Positions 36,219-49,472 of a DNA stretch of 64,000 nucleotides are shown piece by piece. The notes beneath the pieces are model-generated. The model saw only the letters and a program-made list of their open reading frames with translations, was not told the origin of the DNA and ran no database searches. Origin of the DNA: Henricia sp. BOLD:AAB3569 (Eukaryota; Echinodermata; Asteroidea; Spinulosida; Echinasteridae); the NCBI GenBank assembly GCA_037783545.1, contig JBBELK010001477.1:62001-126000 (forward strand). The letters run 5' to 3'. Numbering within the stretch: position 1 is the stretch's first letter; every line of letters starts with the position of its first letter. Both the position numbers and the translations under genes were made by a program.

Positions 36219-37607
36219 GTGTGTCCCAAATGCCGGCAAATTTGGAAATCAAGGAATTTTCCACCCAACTTCAAATTTTGCATGCTCCAAACTGTATATA
36301 TTCCGCACTTGTCATGCAAAATTGACAGATTTTCGCTGGGAAATGACGGAGACATTTCAGAGTTTAGGGAAAACGAAGCTCGGCTGCGTGGTTATTCCCC
36401 TAACCGTGGCAGTTGGGACACCCTGTGCATGCGCCGCGCTGGTGTACATTTGTACGGCCGTTGACTCACCCCAGATTGTGACGGGATTTAGGTCAAAGTG
36501 TGTCCCAAATGCCGGCAAATTTGGTAATCAAGGAATTTTCCAACCAACTTCAAATTTTGCATGCTCCAAACTGTATATATTCCGCACTTGTCATGCAAAA
36601 TTGACAGATTTTCGCTGGGAAATGACGGAGAAATTTCAGAGTTTAGGGAAAACGGAGCTCGGCTGCGTGGTTATTCCCCTAACCGTGGCTGTTGGGACAC
36701 CCTCCGCATGCGCCGCGCTGGTGTATATTTGTACGGCGGTTGACTCACCCCAGATTGTGACGGGAATTAGGTCAAAGTGTGTCCCAAATGCCGGCAAATT
36801 TGGAAATCAAGGAATTGTCCAACCAACTTCAAATTTTGCATGCTCCAAACTGTATATATTCCGCACTTGTCATGCAAAATTGACAGATTTTCGCTGGGAA
36901 ATGACGGAGACATTTCAGAGTTTAGGGAAAACGGAGCTCGGCTGCGTGGTTATTCCCCTAACCGTGGCTGTTGGGACACCATGCGCATGCGCCGCGCTGG
37001 TGTACATTTGTACGGCCGTTGACTCACCCCAGATTGTGACGGGAATTAGGTCAAAGTGTGTCCCAAATGCCGGCAAATTTGGAAATCAAGGAATTTTCCA
37101 ACCAACTTCAAATTTTGCATGCTCCAAACTGTATATATTTCGCACTTGTCATGCAAAATTGACAGATTTTCGCTGGGAAATGACGGAGAAATTTCAGAGT
37201 TTAGGGAAAACGGAGCTCGGCTGCGTGGTTATTCCCCTAACCGTGGATGTTGGGACACCCTGCGCATGCGCCGCGCTGGTGTACATTTGTACGGCCGTTG
37301 ACTCACCCCAGATTGTGACGGGAATTAGGTCAAAGTGTGTCCCAAATGCCGGCAAATTTGGAAATCAAGGAATTTTCCAACCAACTTCAAATTTTGCATG
37401 CTCCAAACTGTATATATTCCGCACTTGTCATGCAAAATTGACAGATTTTCGCTAGGAAATGACGGAGAAATTTCAGAGTTTAGGGAAAACGGAGCTCGGC
37501 TGCGTGGTTATTCCCCTAAGCGTGGCTGTTGGGACACCCTGCGCCGCGCTGGTGTACATTTGTACGGCCGTTGACTCACCCCAGATTGTGACGGGAATTA
37601 GGTCAAA
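36219..37607. repeat. C-E-Q-S-Z block (hexamer lacking T), diverged
   Basis: Monomers at 36219 (TTCCACCCAAC, GGCAGTTGG, CTGTGCATG), 36498 (GGGATTTAGG, TTTGGTAATC, CCTCCGCATG, GTGTATATT), 36777, 37056 (GTGGATGTT) and 37335 (TAG at 37453-37455). It has more private substitutions than the other hexamers and borders the right-hand region. Confidence 0.85.
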
Positions 37608-40094
37608 GTGTGTCCCAAATGCCGGCAAATTTGGAAATCAAGGAATTTTCCAACCAACTTCAAATTTTGCATGCTCCAAACTGTATATATTCCGCACTTG
37701 TCATGCAAAATTGACAGATTTTCGCTGGGAAATGACGGAGACATTTCAGAGTTTAGGGAAAACGGAGCTCGGCTGCGTGGTTATTCCCCTAACCGTGGCT
37801 GTTGGGACACCCTGCGCATGCGCCGCGCTGGTGTACATTTGTACGGCCGTTGACTCACCCCAGATTGTGACGGGAATTAGGTCAAAGTGTGTCCCAAATG
37901 CCGGCAAATTTGGAAATCAAGGAATTTTCCAACCAACTTCAAATTTTGCATGCTCCAAACTGTATATATTCCGCACTTGTCATGCAAAATTGACAGATTT
38001 TCGCTGGGAAATGACGGAGAAATTTCAGAGTTTAGGGAAAACGGAGCTCGGCTGCGTGGTTATTCCCCTAACCGTGGCTGTTGGGACACCCTGCGCATGC
38101 GCCGCGCTGGTGTACATTTGTACGGCCGTTGACTCACCCCAGATTGTGACGGGAATTAGGTCAAAGTGTGTCCCATATGCCGGCAAATTTGGAAATCAAG
38201 GAATTTTCCAACCAACTTCAAATTTTGCATGCTCCAAACTGTATATATTCCGCACTTGTCATGCAAAATTGACAGATTTTCGCTGGGAAATGACGGAGAA
38301 ATTTCAGAGTTTAGGGAAAACGGAGCTCGGCTGCGTGGTTATTTCCCTAACCGTGGCTGTTGGGACACCCTGCGCCGCGCTGGTGTACATTTGTACGGCC
38401 GTTGACTCACCCCAGATTGTGACGGGAATTAGGTCAAAGTGTGTCCCAAATGCCGGCAAATTTGGAAATCAAGGAATTTTCCAACCAACTTCAAATTTTG
38501 CATGCTCCAAACTGTATATATTTCGCACTTGTCATGCAAAATTGACAGATTTTCGCTGGGAAATGACGGAGAAATTTCAGAGTTTAGGGAAAACGGAGCT
38601 CGGCTGCGTGGTTATTCCACTAACCGTGGCTGTTGGGACACCCTGCGCATGCGCCGCGCTGGTGTACATTTGTACGGCCGTTGACTCACCCCAGATTGTG
38701 ACGGGAATTAGCTCAAAGTGTTTCCCAAATGCCGGCAAATTTGGAAATCAAGGAATTTTCCAACCAACTTCAAATTTTGCATGCTCCAAACTGTATATAT
38801 TCCGCACTTGTCATGCAAAATTGACAGATTTTCGCTGGGAAATGACGGAGAAATTTCAGAGTTTAGGGAAAACGGAGCTCGGCTGCGTGGTTATTCCCCT
38901 AACCGTGGCTGTTGGGACACCCTGCGCATGCGCCGCGCTGGTGTACATTTGTACGGCCGTTGACTCACCCCAGATTGTGACGGGAATTAGATCAAAGTGT
39001 GTCCCAAATGCCGGCAAATTTGGAAATCAAGGAATTTTCCAACCAACTTCAAATTTTGCATGCTCCAAACTGTATATATTCCGCACTTGTCATGCAAAAT
39101 TGACAGATTTTTGCTGGGAAATGACGGAGAAATTTCAGAGTTTAGAGAAAACGGAGCTCTGCTGCGTGGTTATTCCCCTAACCGTGGCTGTTGGGACACC
39201 CTGCGCCGCGCTGGTGTACATTTGTACGGCCGTTGACTCACCCCAGATTGTGACGGGAATTAGGTCAAAGTGTGTCCCAAATGCCGGCAAATTTGGAAAT
39301 CAAGGAAATTTCCAACCAACTTCAAATTTTGCATGCTCCAAACTGTATATATTTCGCACTTGTCATGCAAAATTGACCGATTTTCGCTGGGAAATGACGG
39401 AGAAATTTCAGAGTTTAGGGAAAACGGAGCTCGGCTGCGTGGTTATTCCCCTAACCGTGGCTGTTGGGACACCCTGCGCATGCGCCAAGCTGGTGTACAT
39501 TTGTACGGCCGTTGACTCACCCCAGATTGTGACGGGAATTAGGTCAAAGTGTGTCCCAAATGCCGGCAAATTTGGAAATCAAGGAATTTTCCAACCAACT
39601 TCAAATTTTGCATGCTCCAAACTGTATATATTCCGCACTTGTCATGCAAAATTGACAGATTTTCGCTGGGAAATGACGGAGAAATTTCAGAGTTTAGGGA
39701 AAACGGAGCTCTGCTGCGTGGTTATTCCCCTAACCGTGGCTGTTGGGACACCCTGCGCCGCGCTGGTGTACATTTGTACGGCCGTTGACTCACCCCAGAT
39801 TGAGACGGGAATTAGGTCAAAGTGTGTCCCAAATGCCGGCAATTTTGGAAATCAAGGAATTTTCCAACCAACTTCAAATTTTGCATGCTCCAAACTGTAT
39901 ATATTCCGCACTTGTCATGCAAAATTGACAGATTTTCGCTAGGAAATGACGGAGAAATTTCAGAGTTTAGGGAAAACGGAGCTCGGCTGCGTGGTTATTC
40001 CCCTAACCGTGGCTGTTGGGACACCCTGCGCCGCGCTGGTGTACATTTGTACGGCCGTTGACTCACCCCAGATTGTGACGGGAATTAGGTCAAA
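37608..40094. repeat. Right higher-order unit U1, 9 monomers, 2,487 bp
   Basis: Starts with an a-like monomer that still has CCCCTAACC. The middle is CCCATATGCC with TTATTTCC (38166), TATATTTCGC with TTCCACTAACC (38439) and the double variant (38718). The tail is i-j-k-l (38997, 39270, 39549, 39822), with GCCAAGCTGG at the end of j and TAG at 39940-39942. It lacks the b-c-d-e head found in later units. Confidence 0.88.
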
Positions 40095-43000
40095 GTGTGT
40101 CCCAAATGCCGGCAAATTTGGAAATCAAGGAATTTTCCAACCAACTTCAAATTTTGCATGCTCCAAACTGTATATATTCCGCACTTGTCATGCAAAATTG
40201 ACAGATTTTCGCTGGGAAATGACGGAGACATTTCAGAGTTTAGGGAAAACGGAGCTCGGCTGCGTGGTTATTCCCCTGACCGTGGCTGTTGGGACACCCT
40301 GCGCATGCGCCGCGCTGGTGTACATTTGTACGGCCGTTGACTCACCCCAGATTGTGACGGGAATTAGGTCAAAGTGTGTCCCAAATGCCGGCAAATTTGG
40401 AAATCAAGGAATTTTCCAACCAACTTCAAATTTTGCATGCTCCAAACTGTATATATTCGGCACTTGTCATGCAAAATTGACAGATTTTCGCTGGGAAATG
40501 ACGGAGAAATTTCAGAGTTTAGGGAAAACGGAGCTCGGCTGCGTGGTTATTCCCCTAACCGTAGCTGTTGGGACACCCTGCGCCGCGCTGGTGTACATTT
40601 GTACGGCCGTTGACTCACCCCAGATTGTGACGGGAATTAGGTCAAAGTGTGTCCCAAATGCCGGCAAATTTGGAAATCAAGGAATTTTCCAACCAACTTC
40701 AAATTTTGCATGCTCCAAACTGTATATATTCCGCACTTGTCATGCAAAATTGACAGATTTTCGCTGGGAAATGACGGAGACATTTCAGAGTTTAGGGAAA
40801 ACGGAGCTCGGCTGCGTGGTTATTCCCCTAACCGTGGCTGTTGGGACACCATGCGCATGCGCCGCGCTGGTGTACATTTGTACGGCCGTTGACTCACCCC
40901 AGATTGTGACGGGAATTAGGTCAAAGTGTGTCCCAAATGCCGGCAAATTTGGAAATCAAGGAATTTTCCAACCAACTTCAAATTTTGCATGCTCCAAACT
41001 GTATATATTCCGCACTTGTCATGCAAAATTGACAGATTTTCGCTGGGAAATGACGGAGAAATTTCAGAGTTTAGGGAAAACGAAGCTCGGCTGCGTGGTT
41101 ATTCCCCTAACCGTGGCTGTTGGGACACCCTGCGCCGCGCTGGTGTACATTTGTATGGCCGTTGACTCACCCCAGATTGTGACGGGAATTAGGTCAAAGT
41201 GTGTCCCAAATGCCGGCAAATTTGGAAATCAAGGAATTTTCCAACCAACTTCAAATTTTGCATGCTCCAAACTGTATATATTCCGCACTTGTCATGCAAA
41301 ATTGACAGATTTTCGCTGGGAAATGACGGAGAAATTTCAGAGTTTAGGGAAAACGGAGCTCGGCTGCGTGGTTATTCCCCTAACCGTGGCTGTTGGGACA
41401 CCCTGCGCATGCGCCGCGCTGGTGTACATTTGTACGGCCGTTGACTCACCCCAGATTGTGACGGGAATTAGGTCAAAGTGTGTCCCATATGCCGGCAAAT
41501 TTGGAAATCAAGGAATTTTCCAACCAACTTCAAATTTTGCATGCTCCAAACTGTATATATTCCGCACTTGTCATGCAAAATTGACAGATTTTCGCTGGGA
41601 AATGACGGAGAAATTTCAGAGTTTAGGGAAAACGGAGCTCGGCTGCGTGGTTATTTCCCTAACCGTGGCTGTTGGGACACCCTGCGCCGCGCTGGTGTAC
41701 ATTTGTACGGCCGTTGACTCACCCCAGATTGTGACGGGAATTAGGTCAAAGTGTGTCCCAAATGCCGGCAAATTTGGAAATCAAGGAATTTTCCAACCAA
41801 CTTCAAATTTTGCATGCTCCAAACTGTATATATTTCGCACTTGTCATGCAAAATTGACAGATTTTCGCTGGGAAATGACGGAGAAATTTCAGAGTTTAGG
41901 GAAAACGGAGCTCGGCTGCGTGGTTATTCCACTAACCGTGGCTGTTGGGACACCCTGCGCATGCGCCGCGCTGGTGTACATTTGTACGGCCGTTGACTCA
42001 CCCCAGATTGTGACGGGAATTAGCTCAAAGTGTTTCCCAAATGCCGGCAAATTTGGAAATCAAGGAATTTTCCAACCAACTTCAAATTTTGCATGCTCCA
42101 AACTGTATATATTCCGCACTTGTCATGCAAAATTGACAGATTTTCGCTGGGAAATGACGGAGAAATTTCAGAGTTTAGGGAAAACGGAGCTCGGCTGCGT
42201 GGTTATTCCCCTAACCGTGGCTGTTGGGACACCCTGCGCATGCGCCGCGCTAGTGTACATTTGTACGGCCGTTGACTCACCCCAGATTGTGACGGGAATT
42301 AGATCAAAGTGTGTCCCAAATGCCGGCAAATTTGGAAATCAAGGAATTTTCCAACCAACTTCAAATTTTGCATGCTCCAAACTGTATATATTCCGCACTT
42401 GTCATGCAAAATTGACAGATTTTTGCTGGGAAATGACGGAGAAATTTCAGAGTTTAGAGAAAACGGAGCTCTGCTGCGTGGTTATTCCCCTAACCGTGGC
42501 TGTTGGGACACCCTGCGCCGCGCTGGTGTACATTTGTACGGCCGTTGACTCACCCCAGATTGTGACGGGAATTAGGTCAAAGTGTGTCCCAAATGCCGGC
42601 AAATTTGGAAATCAAGGAAATTTCCAACCAACTTCAAATTTTGCATGCTCCAAACTGTATATATTTCGCACTTGTCATGCAAAATTGACCGATTTTCGCT
42701 GGGAAATGACGGAGAAATTTCAGAGTTTAGGGAAAACGGAGCTCGGCTGCGTGGTTATTCCCCTAACCGTGGCTGTTGGGACACCCTGCGCCGCGCTGGT
42801 GTACATTTGTACGGCCGTTGACTCACCCCAGATTGTGACGGGAATTGGGTCAAAGTGTGTCCCAAATGCCGACAAATTTGGAAATCAAGGAATTTTCCAA
42901 CCAACTTCAAATTTTGCATGCTCCAAACTGTATATATTCCGCACTTGTCATGCAAAATTGACAGATTTTCGCTGGGAAATGACGGAGAAATTTCAGAGTT

Positions 43001-43400
43001 TAGGGAAAACGGAGCTCGGCTGCGTGGTTATTCCCCTAACCGTGGCTGTTGGGACACCCTGCGCCGCGCTGGTGTACATTTGTACGGCCGTTGACTCACC
43101 CCAGATTGTGACGGGAATTAGGTCAAAGTGTGTCCCAAATGCCGGCAAATTTGGAAATCAATGAATTTTCCAACCAACTTCAAATTTTGCATGCTCCAAA
43201 CTGTATATATTCCGCACTTGTCATGCAAAATTGACAGATTTTCGCTGGGAAATGACGGAGAAATTTCAGAGTTTAGGGAAAACGGAGCTCGGCTGCGTGG
43301 TTATTCCCCTAACCGTGGCTGTTGGGACACCCTGCGCCGCGCTGGTGTACATTTGTACGGCCGTTGACTCACCCCAGATTGTGACGGGAATTAGGTCAAA
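40095..43400. repeat. Right higher-order unit U2, 12 monomers, 3,306 bp
   Basis: Head a-b-c-d (40095, 40374, 40647, 40926), then a plain monomer, then the same CCCATATGCC / TATATTTCGC / double-variant / i / j series as U1, shifted by 3,312 bp. The end differs: 42855 has GGGTCAAAG and GCCGACAAAT, and 43128 has ATCAATGAATT (TGA at 43162-43164). There is no k or l and no TAG boundary. Confidence 0.88.
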
Positions 43401-46400
43401 GTGTGTCCCAAATGCCGGCAAATTTGGAAATCAAGGAATTTTCCAACCAACTTCAAATTTTGCATGCTCCAAACTGTATATATTCCGCACTTGTCATGCA
43501 AAATTGACAGATTTTCGCTGGGAAATGACGGAGACATTTCAGAGTTTAGGGAAAACGGAGCTCGGCTGCGTGGTTATTCCCCTGACCGTGGCTGTTGGGA
43601 CACCCTGCGCATGCGCCGCGCTGGTGTACATTTGTACGGCCGTTGACTCACCCCAGATTGTGACGGGAATTAGGTCAAAGTGTGTCCCAAATGCCGGCAA
43701 ATTTGGAAATCAAGGAATTTTCCAACCAACTTCAAATTTTGCATGCTCCAAACTGTATATATTCGGCACTTGTCATGCAAAATTGACAGATTTTCGCTGG
43801 GAAATGACGGAGAAATTTCAGAGTTTAGGGAAAACGGAGCTCGGCTGCGTGGTTATTCCCCTAACCGTAGCTGTTGGGACACCCTGCGCCGCGCTGGTGT
43901 ACATTTGTACGGCCGTTGACTCACCCCAGATTGTGACGGGAATTAGGTCAAAGTGTGTCCCAAATGCCGGCAAATTTGGAAATCAAGGAATTTTCCAACC
44001 AACTTCAAATTTTGCATGCTCCAAACTGTATATATTCCGCACTTGTCATGCAAAATTGACAGATTTTCGCTGGGAAATGACGGAGACATTTCAGAGTTTA
44101 GGGAAAACGGAGCTCGGCTGCGTGGTTATTCCCCTAACCGTGGCTGTTGGGACACCATGCGCATGCGCCGCGCTGGTGTACATTTGTACGGCCGTTGACT
44201 CACCCCAGATTGTGACGGGAATTAGGTCAAAGTGTGTCCCAAATGCCGGCAAATTTGGAAATCAAGGAATTTTCCAACCAACTTCAAATTTTGCATGCTC
44301 CAAACTGTATATATTCCGCACTTGTCATGCAAAATTGACAGATTTTCGCTGGGAAATGACGGAGAAATTTCAGAGTTTAGGGAAAACGAAGCTCGGCTGC
44401 GTGGTTATTCCCCTAACCGTGGCTGTTGGGACACCCTGCGCCGCGCTGGTGTACATTTGTATGGCCGTTGACTCACCCCAGATTGTGACGGGAATTAGGT
44501 CAAAGTGTGTCCCAAATGCCGGCAAATTTGGAAATCAAGGAATTTTCCAACCAACTTCAAATTTTGCATGCTCCAAACTGTATATATTCCGCACTTGTCA
44601 TGCAAAATTGACAGATTTTCGCTGTGAAATGACGGAGAAATTTCAGAGTTTAGGGAAAACGGAGCTCGGCTGCGTGGTTATTCCCCTAACCGTGGCTGTT
44701 GGGACACCCTGCGCATGCGCCGCGCTGGTGTACATTTGTACGGCCGTTGACTCACCCCAGATTGTGACGGGAATTAGCTCAAAGTGTTTCCCAAATGCCG
44801 GCAAATTTGGAAATCAAGGAATTTTCCAACCAACTTCAAATTTTGCATGCTCCAAACTGTATATATTCCGCACTTGTCATGGAAAATTGACAGATTTTCG
44901 CTGGGAAATGACGGAGAAATTTCAGAGTTTAGGGAAAACGGAGCTCGGCTGCGTGGTTATTCCCCTAACCGTGGCTGTTGGGACACCCTGCGCCGCGCTG
45001 GTGTACATTTGTACGGCCGTTGACTCACCCCAGATTGTGACGGGAATTAGGTCAAAGTGTGTCCCAAATGCCGGCAAATTTGGAAATCAAGGAATTGTCC
45101 AACCAACTTCAAATTTTGCATGCTCCAAACTGTATATATTCGGCACTTGTCATGCAAAATTGACAGATTTTCGCTGGGAAATGACGGAGAAATTTCAGAG
45201 TTTAGGGAAAACGGAGCTCGGCTGCGTGGTTATTCCCCTAACCGTGGCTGTTGGGACACCCTGCGCATGCGCCGCGCTGGTGTACATTTGTACGGCCGTT
45301 GACTCACCCCAGATTGTGACGGGAATTAGCTCAAAGTGTTTCCCAAATGCCGGCAAATTTGGAAATCAAGGAATTTTCCAACCAACTTCAAATTTTGCAT
45401 GCTCCAAACTGTATATATTCCGCACTTGTCATGCAAAATTGACAGATTTTCGCTGGGAAATGACGGAGAAATTTCAGAGTTTAGGGAAAACGGAGCTCGG
45501 CTGCGTGGTTATTCCACTAACCGTGGCTGTTGGGACACCCTGCGCATGCGCCGCGCTGGTGTACATTTGTACGGCCGTTGACTCACCCCAGATTGTGACG
45601 GGAATTAGCTCAAAGTGTTTCCCAAATGCCGGCAAATTTGGAAATCAAGGAATTTTCCAACCAACTTCAAATTTTGCATGCTCCAAACTGTATATATTCC
45701 GCACTTGTCATGCAAAATTGACAGATTTTCGCTGGGAAATGACGGAGAAATTTCAGAGTTTAGGGAAAACGGAGCTCGGCTGCGTGGTTATTCCCCTAAC
45801 CGTGGCTGTTGGGACACCCTGCGCATGCGCCGCGCTGGTGTACATTTGTACGGCCGTTGACTCACCCCAGATTGTGACGGGAATTAGATCAAAGTGTGTC
45901 CCAAATGCCGGCAAATTTGGAAATCAAGGAATTTTCCAACCAACTTCAAATTTTGCATGCTCCAAACTGTATATATTCCGCACTTGTCATGCAAAATTGA
46001 CAGATTTTTGCTGGGAAATGACGGAGAAATTTCAGAGTTTAGAGAAAACGGAGCTCTGCTGCGTGGTTATTCCCCTAACCGTGGCTGTTGGGACACCCTG
46101 CGCCGCGCTGGTGTACATTTGTACGGCCGTTGACTCACCCCAGATTGTGACGGGAATTAGGTCAAAGTGTGTCCCAAATGCCGGCAAATTTGGAAATCAA
46201 GGAAATTTCCAACCAACTTCAAATTTTGCATGCTCCAAACTGTATATATTTCGCACTTGTCATGCAAAATTGACCGATTTTCGCTGGGAAATGACGGAGA
46301 AATTTCAGAGTTTAGGGAAAACGGAGCTCGGCTGCGTGGTTATTCCCCTAACCGTGGCTGTTGGGACACCCTGCGCATGCGCCGCGCTGGTGTACATTTG

Positions 46401-46991
46401 TACGGCCGTTGACTCACCCCAGATTGTGACGGGAATTAGGTCAAAGTGTGTCCCAAATGCCGGCAAATTTGGAAATCAAGGAATTTTCCAACCAACTTCA
46501 AATTTTGCATGCTCCAAACTGTATATATTCCGCACTTGTCATGCAAAATTGACAGATTTTCGCTGGGAAATGACGGAGAAATTTCAGAGTTTAGGGAAAA
46601 CGGAGCTCTGCTGCGTGGTTATTCCCCTAACCGTGGCTGTTGGGACACCCTGCGCCGCGCTGGTGTACATTTGTACGGCCGTTGACTCACCCCAGATTGA
46701 GACGGGAATTAGGTCAAAGTGTGTCCCAAATGCCGGCAATTTTGGAAATCAAGGAATTTTCCAACCAACTTCAAATTTTGCATGCTCCAAACTGTATATA
46801 TTCCGCACTTGTCATGCAAAATTGACAGATTTTCGCTAGGAAATGACGGAGAAATTTCAGAGTTTAGGGAAAACGGAGCTCGGCTGCGTGGTTATTCCCC
46901 TAACCGTGGCTGTTGGGACACCCTGCGCCGCGCTGGTGTACATTTGTACGGCCGTTGACTCACCCCAGATTGTGACGGGAATTAGGTCAAA
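43401..46991. repeat. Right higher-order unit U3, 13 monomers, 3,591 bp
   Basis: Order a-b-c-d-e-f-g-h-h-i-j-k-l, starting at 43401. The second h has TTCCACTAACC before it. The b monomer has CCGTAGCTG with CCCAGATTG following. TAG at 46837-46839. This is the clearest one-pass version of the full unit. Confidence 0.9.
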
Positions 46992-49472
46992 GTGTGTCCC
47001 AAATGCCGGCAAATTTGGAAATCAAGGAATTTTCCAACCAACTTCAAATTTTGCATGCTCCAAACTGTATATATTCCGCACTTGTCATGCAAAATTGACA
47101 GATTTTCGCTGGGAAATGACGGAGACATTTCAGAGTTTAGGGAAAACGGAGCTCGGCTGCGTGGTTATTCCCCTGACCGTGGCTGTTGGGACACCCTGCG
47201 CATGCGCCGCGCTGGTGTACATTTGTACGGCCGTTGACTCACCCCAGATTGTGACGGGAATTAGGTCAAAGTGTGTCCCAAATGCCGGCAAATTTGGAAA
47301 TCAAGGAATTTTCCAACCAACTTCAAATTTTGCATGCTCCAAACTGTATATATTCGGCACTTGTCATGCAAAATTGACAGATTTTCGCTGGGAAATGACG
47401 GAGAAATTTCAGAGTTTAGGGAAAACGGAGCTCGGCTGCGTGGTTATTCCCCTAACCGTGGCTGTTGGGACACCCTGCGCCGCGCTGGTGTACATTTGTA
47501 CGGCCGTTGACTCACCCCATATTGTGACGGGAATTAGGTCAAAGTGTGTCCCAAATGCCGGCAAATTTGGAAATCAAGGAATTTTCCAACCAACTTCAAA
47601 TTTTGCATGCTCCAAACTGTATATATTCCGCACTTGTCATGCAAAATTGACAGATTTTCGCTGGGAAATGACGGAGACATTTCAGAGTTTAGGGAAAACG
47701 GAGCTCGGCTGCGTGGTTATTCCCCTAACCGTGGCTGTTGGGACACCATGCGCATGCGCCGCGCTGGTGTACATTTGTACGGCCGTTGACTCACCCCAGA
47801 TTGTGACGGGAATTAGGTCAAAGTGTGTCCCAAATGCCGGCAAATTTGGAAATCAAGGAATTTTCCAACCAACTTCAAATTTTGCATGCTCCAAACTGTA
47901 TATATTCCGCACTTGTCATGCAAAATTGACAGATTTTCGCTGGGAAATGACGGAGAAATTTCAGAGTTTAGGGAAAACGAAGCTCGGCTGCGTGGTTATT
48001 CCCCTAACCGTGGCTGTTGGGACACCCTGCGCCGCGCTGGTGTACATTTGTATGGCCGTTGACTCACCCCAGATTGTGACGGGAATTAGGTCAAAGTGTG
48101 TCCCAAATGCCGGCAAATTTGGAAATCAAGGAATTTTCCAACCAACTTCAAATTTTGCATGCTCCAAACTGTATATATTCCGCACTTGTCATGCAAAATT
48201 GACAGATTTTCGCTGTGAAATGACGGAGAAATTTCAGAGTTTAGGGAAAACGGAGCTCGGCTGCGTGGTTATTCCCCTAACCGTGGCTGTTGGGACACCC
48301 TGCGCATGCGCCGCGCTGGTGTACATTTGTACGGCCGTTGACTCACCCCAGATTTTGACGGGAATTAGCTCAAAGTGTTTCCCAAATGCCGGCAAATTTG
48401 GAAATCAAGGAATTTTCCAACCAACTTCAAATTTTGCATGCTCCAAACTGTATATATTCCGCACTTGTCATGCAAAATTGACAGATTTTTGCTGGGAAAT
48501 GACGGAGAAATTTCAGAGTTTAGAGAAAACGGAGCTCTGCTGCGTGGTTATTCCCCTAACCGTGGCTGTTGGGACACCCTGCGCCGCGCTGGTGTACATT
48601 TGTACGGCCGTTGACTCACCCCAGATTGTGACGGGAATTAGGTCAAAGTGTGTCCCAAATGCCGGCAAATTTGGAAATCAAGGAAATTTCCAACCAACTT
48701 CAAATTTTGCATGCTCCAAACTGTATATATTTCGCACTTGTCATGCAAAATTGACCGATTTTCGCTGGGAAATGACGGAGAAATTTCAGAGTTTAGGGAA
48801 AACGGAGCTCGGCTGCGTGGTTATTCCCCTAACCGTGGCTGTTGGGACACCCTGCGCATGCGCCGCGCTGGTGTACATTTGTACGGCCGTTGACTCACCC
48901 CAGATTGTGACGGGAATTAGGTCAAAGTGTGTCCCAAATGCCGGCAAATTTGGAAATCAAGGAATTTTCCAACCAACTTCAAATTTTGCATGCTCCAAAC
49001 TGTATATATTCCGCACTTGTCATGCAAAATTGACAGATTTTCGCTGGGAAATGACGGAGAAATTTCAGAGTTTAGGGAAAACGGAGCTCTGCTGCGTGGT
49101 TATTCCCCTAACCGTGGCTGTTGGGACACCCTGCGCCGCGCTGGTGTACATTTGTACGGCCGTTGACTCACCCCAGATTGAGACGGGAATTAGGTCAAAG
49201 TGTGTCCCAAATGCCGGCAATTTTGGAAATCAAGGAATTTTCCAACCAACTTCAAATTTTGCATGCTCCAAACTGTATATATTCCGCACTTGTCATGCAA
49301 AATTGACAGATTTTCGCTAGGAAATGACGGAGAAATTTCAGAGTTTAGGGAAAACGGAGCTCGGCTGCGTGGTTATTCCCCTAACCGTGGCTGTTGGGAC
49401 ACCCTGCGCCGCGCTGGTGTACATTTGTACGGCCGTTGACTCACCCCAGATTGTGACGGGAATTAGGTCAAA
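46992..49472. repeat. Right higher-order unit U4, 9 monomers, 2,481 bp
   Basis: Order a-b-c-d-e-(f/i hybrid)-j-k-l. The monomer at 48375 begins with AGCTCAAAGTGTTTCCC and ends with TTTTTGCTGG, TTTAGAGAAAA and GAGCTCTGC, so it joins the start of f or h to the end of i. ATTTTGACGG near 48355 is shared with U5. TAG at 49318-49320. Confidence 0.9.
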
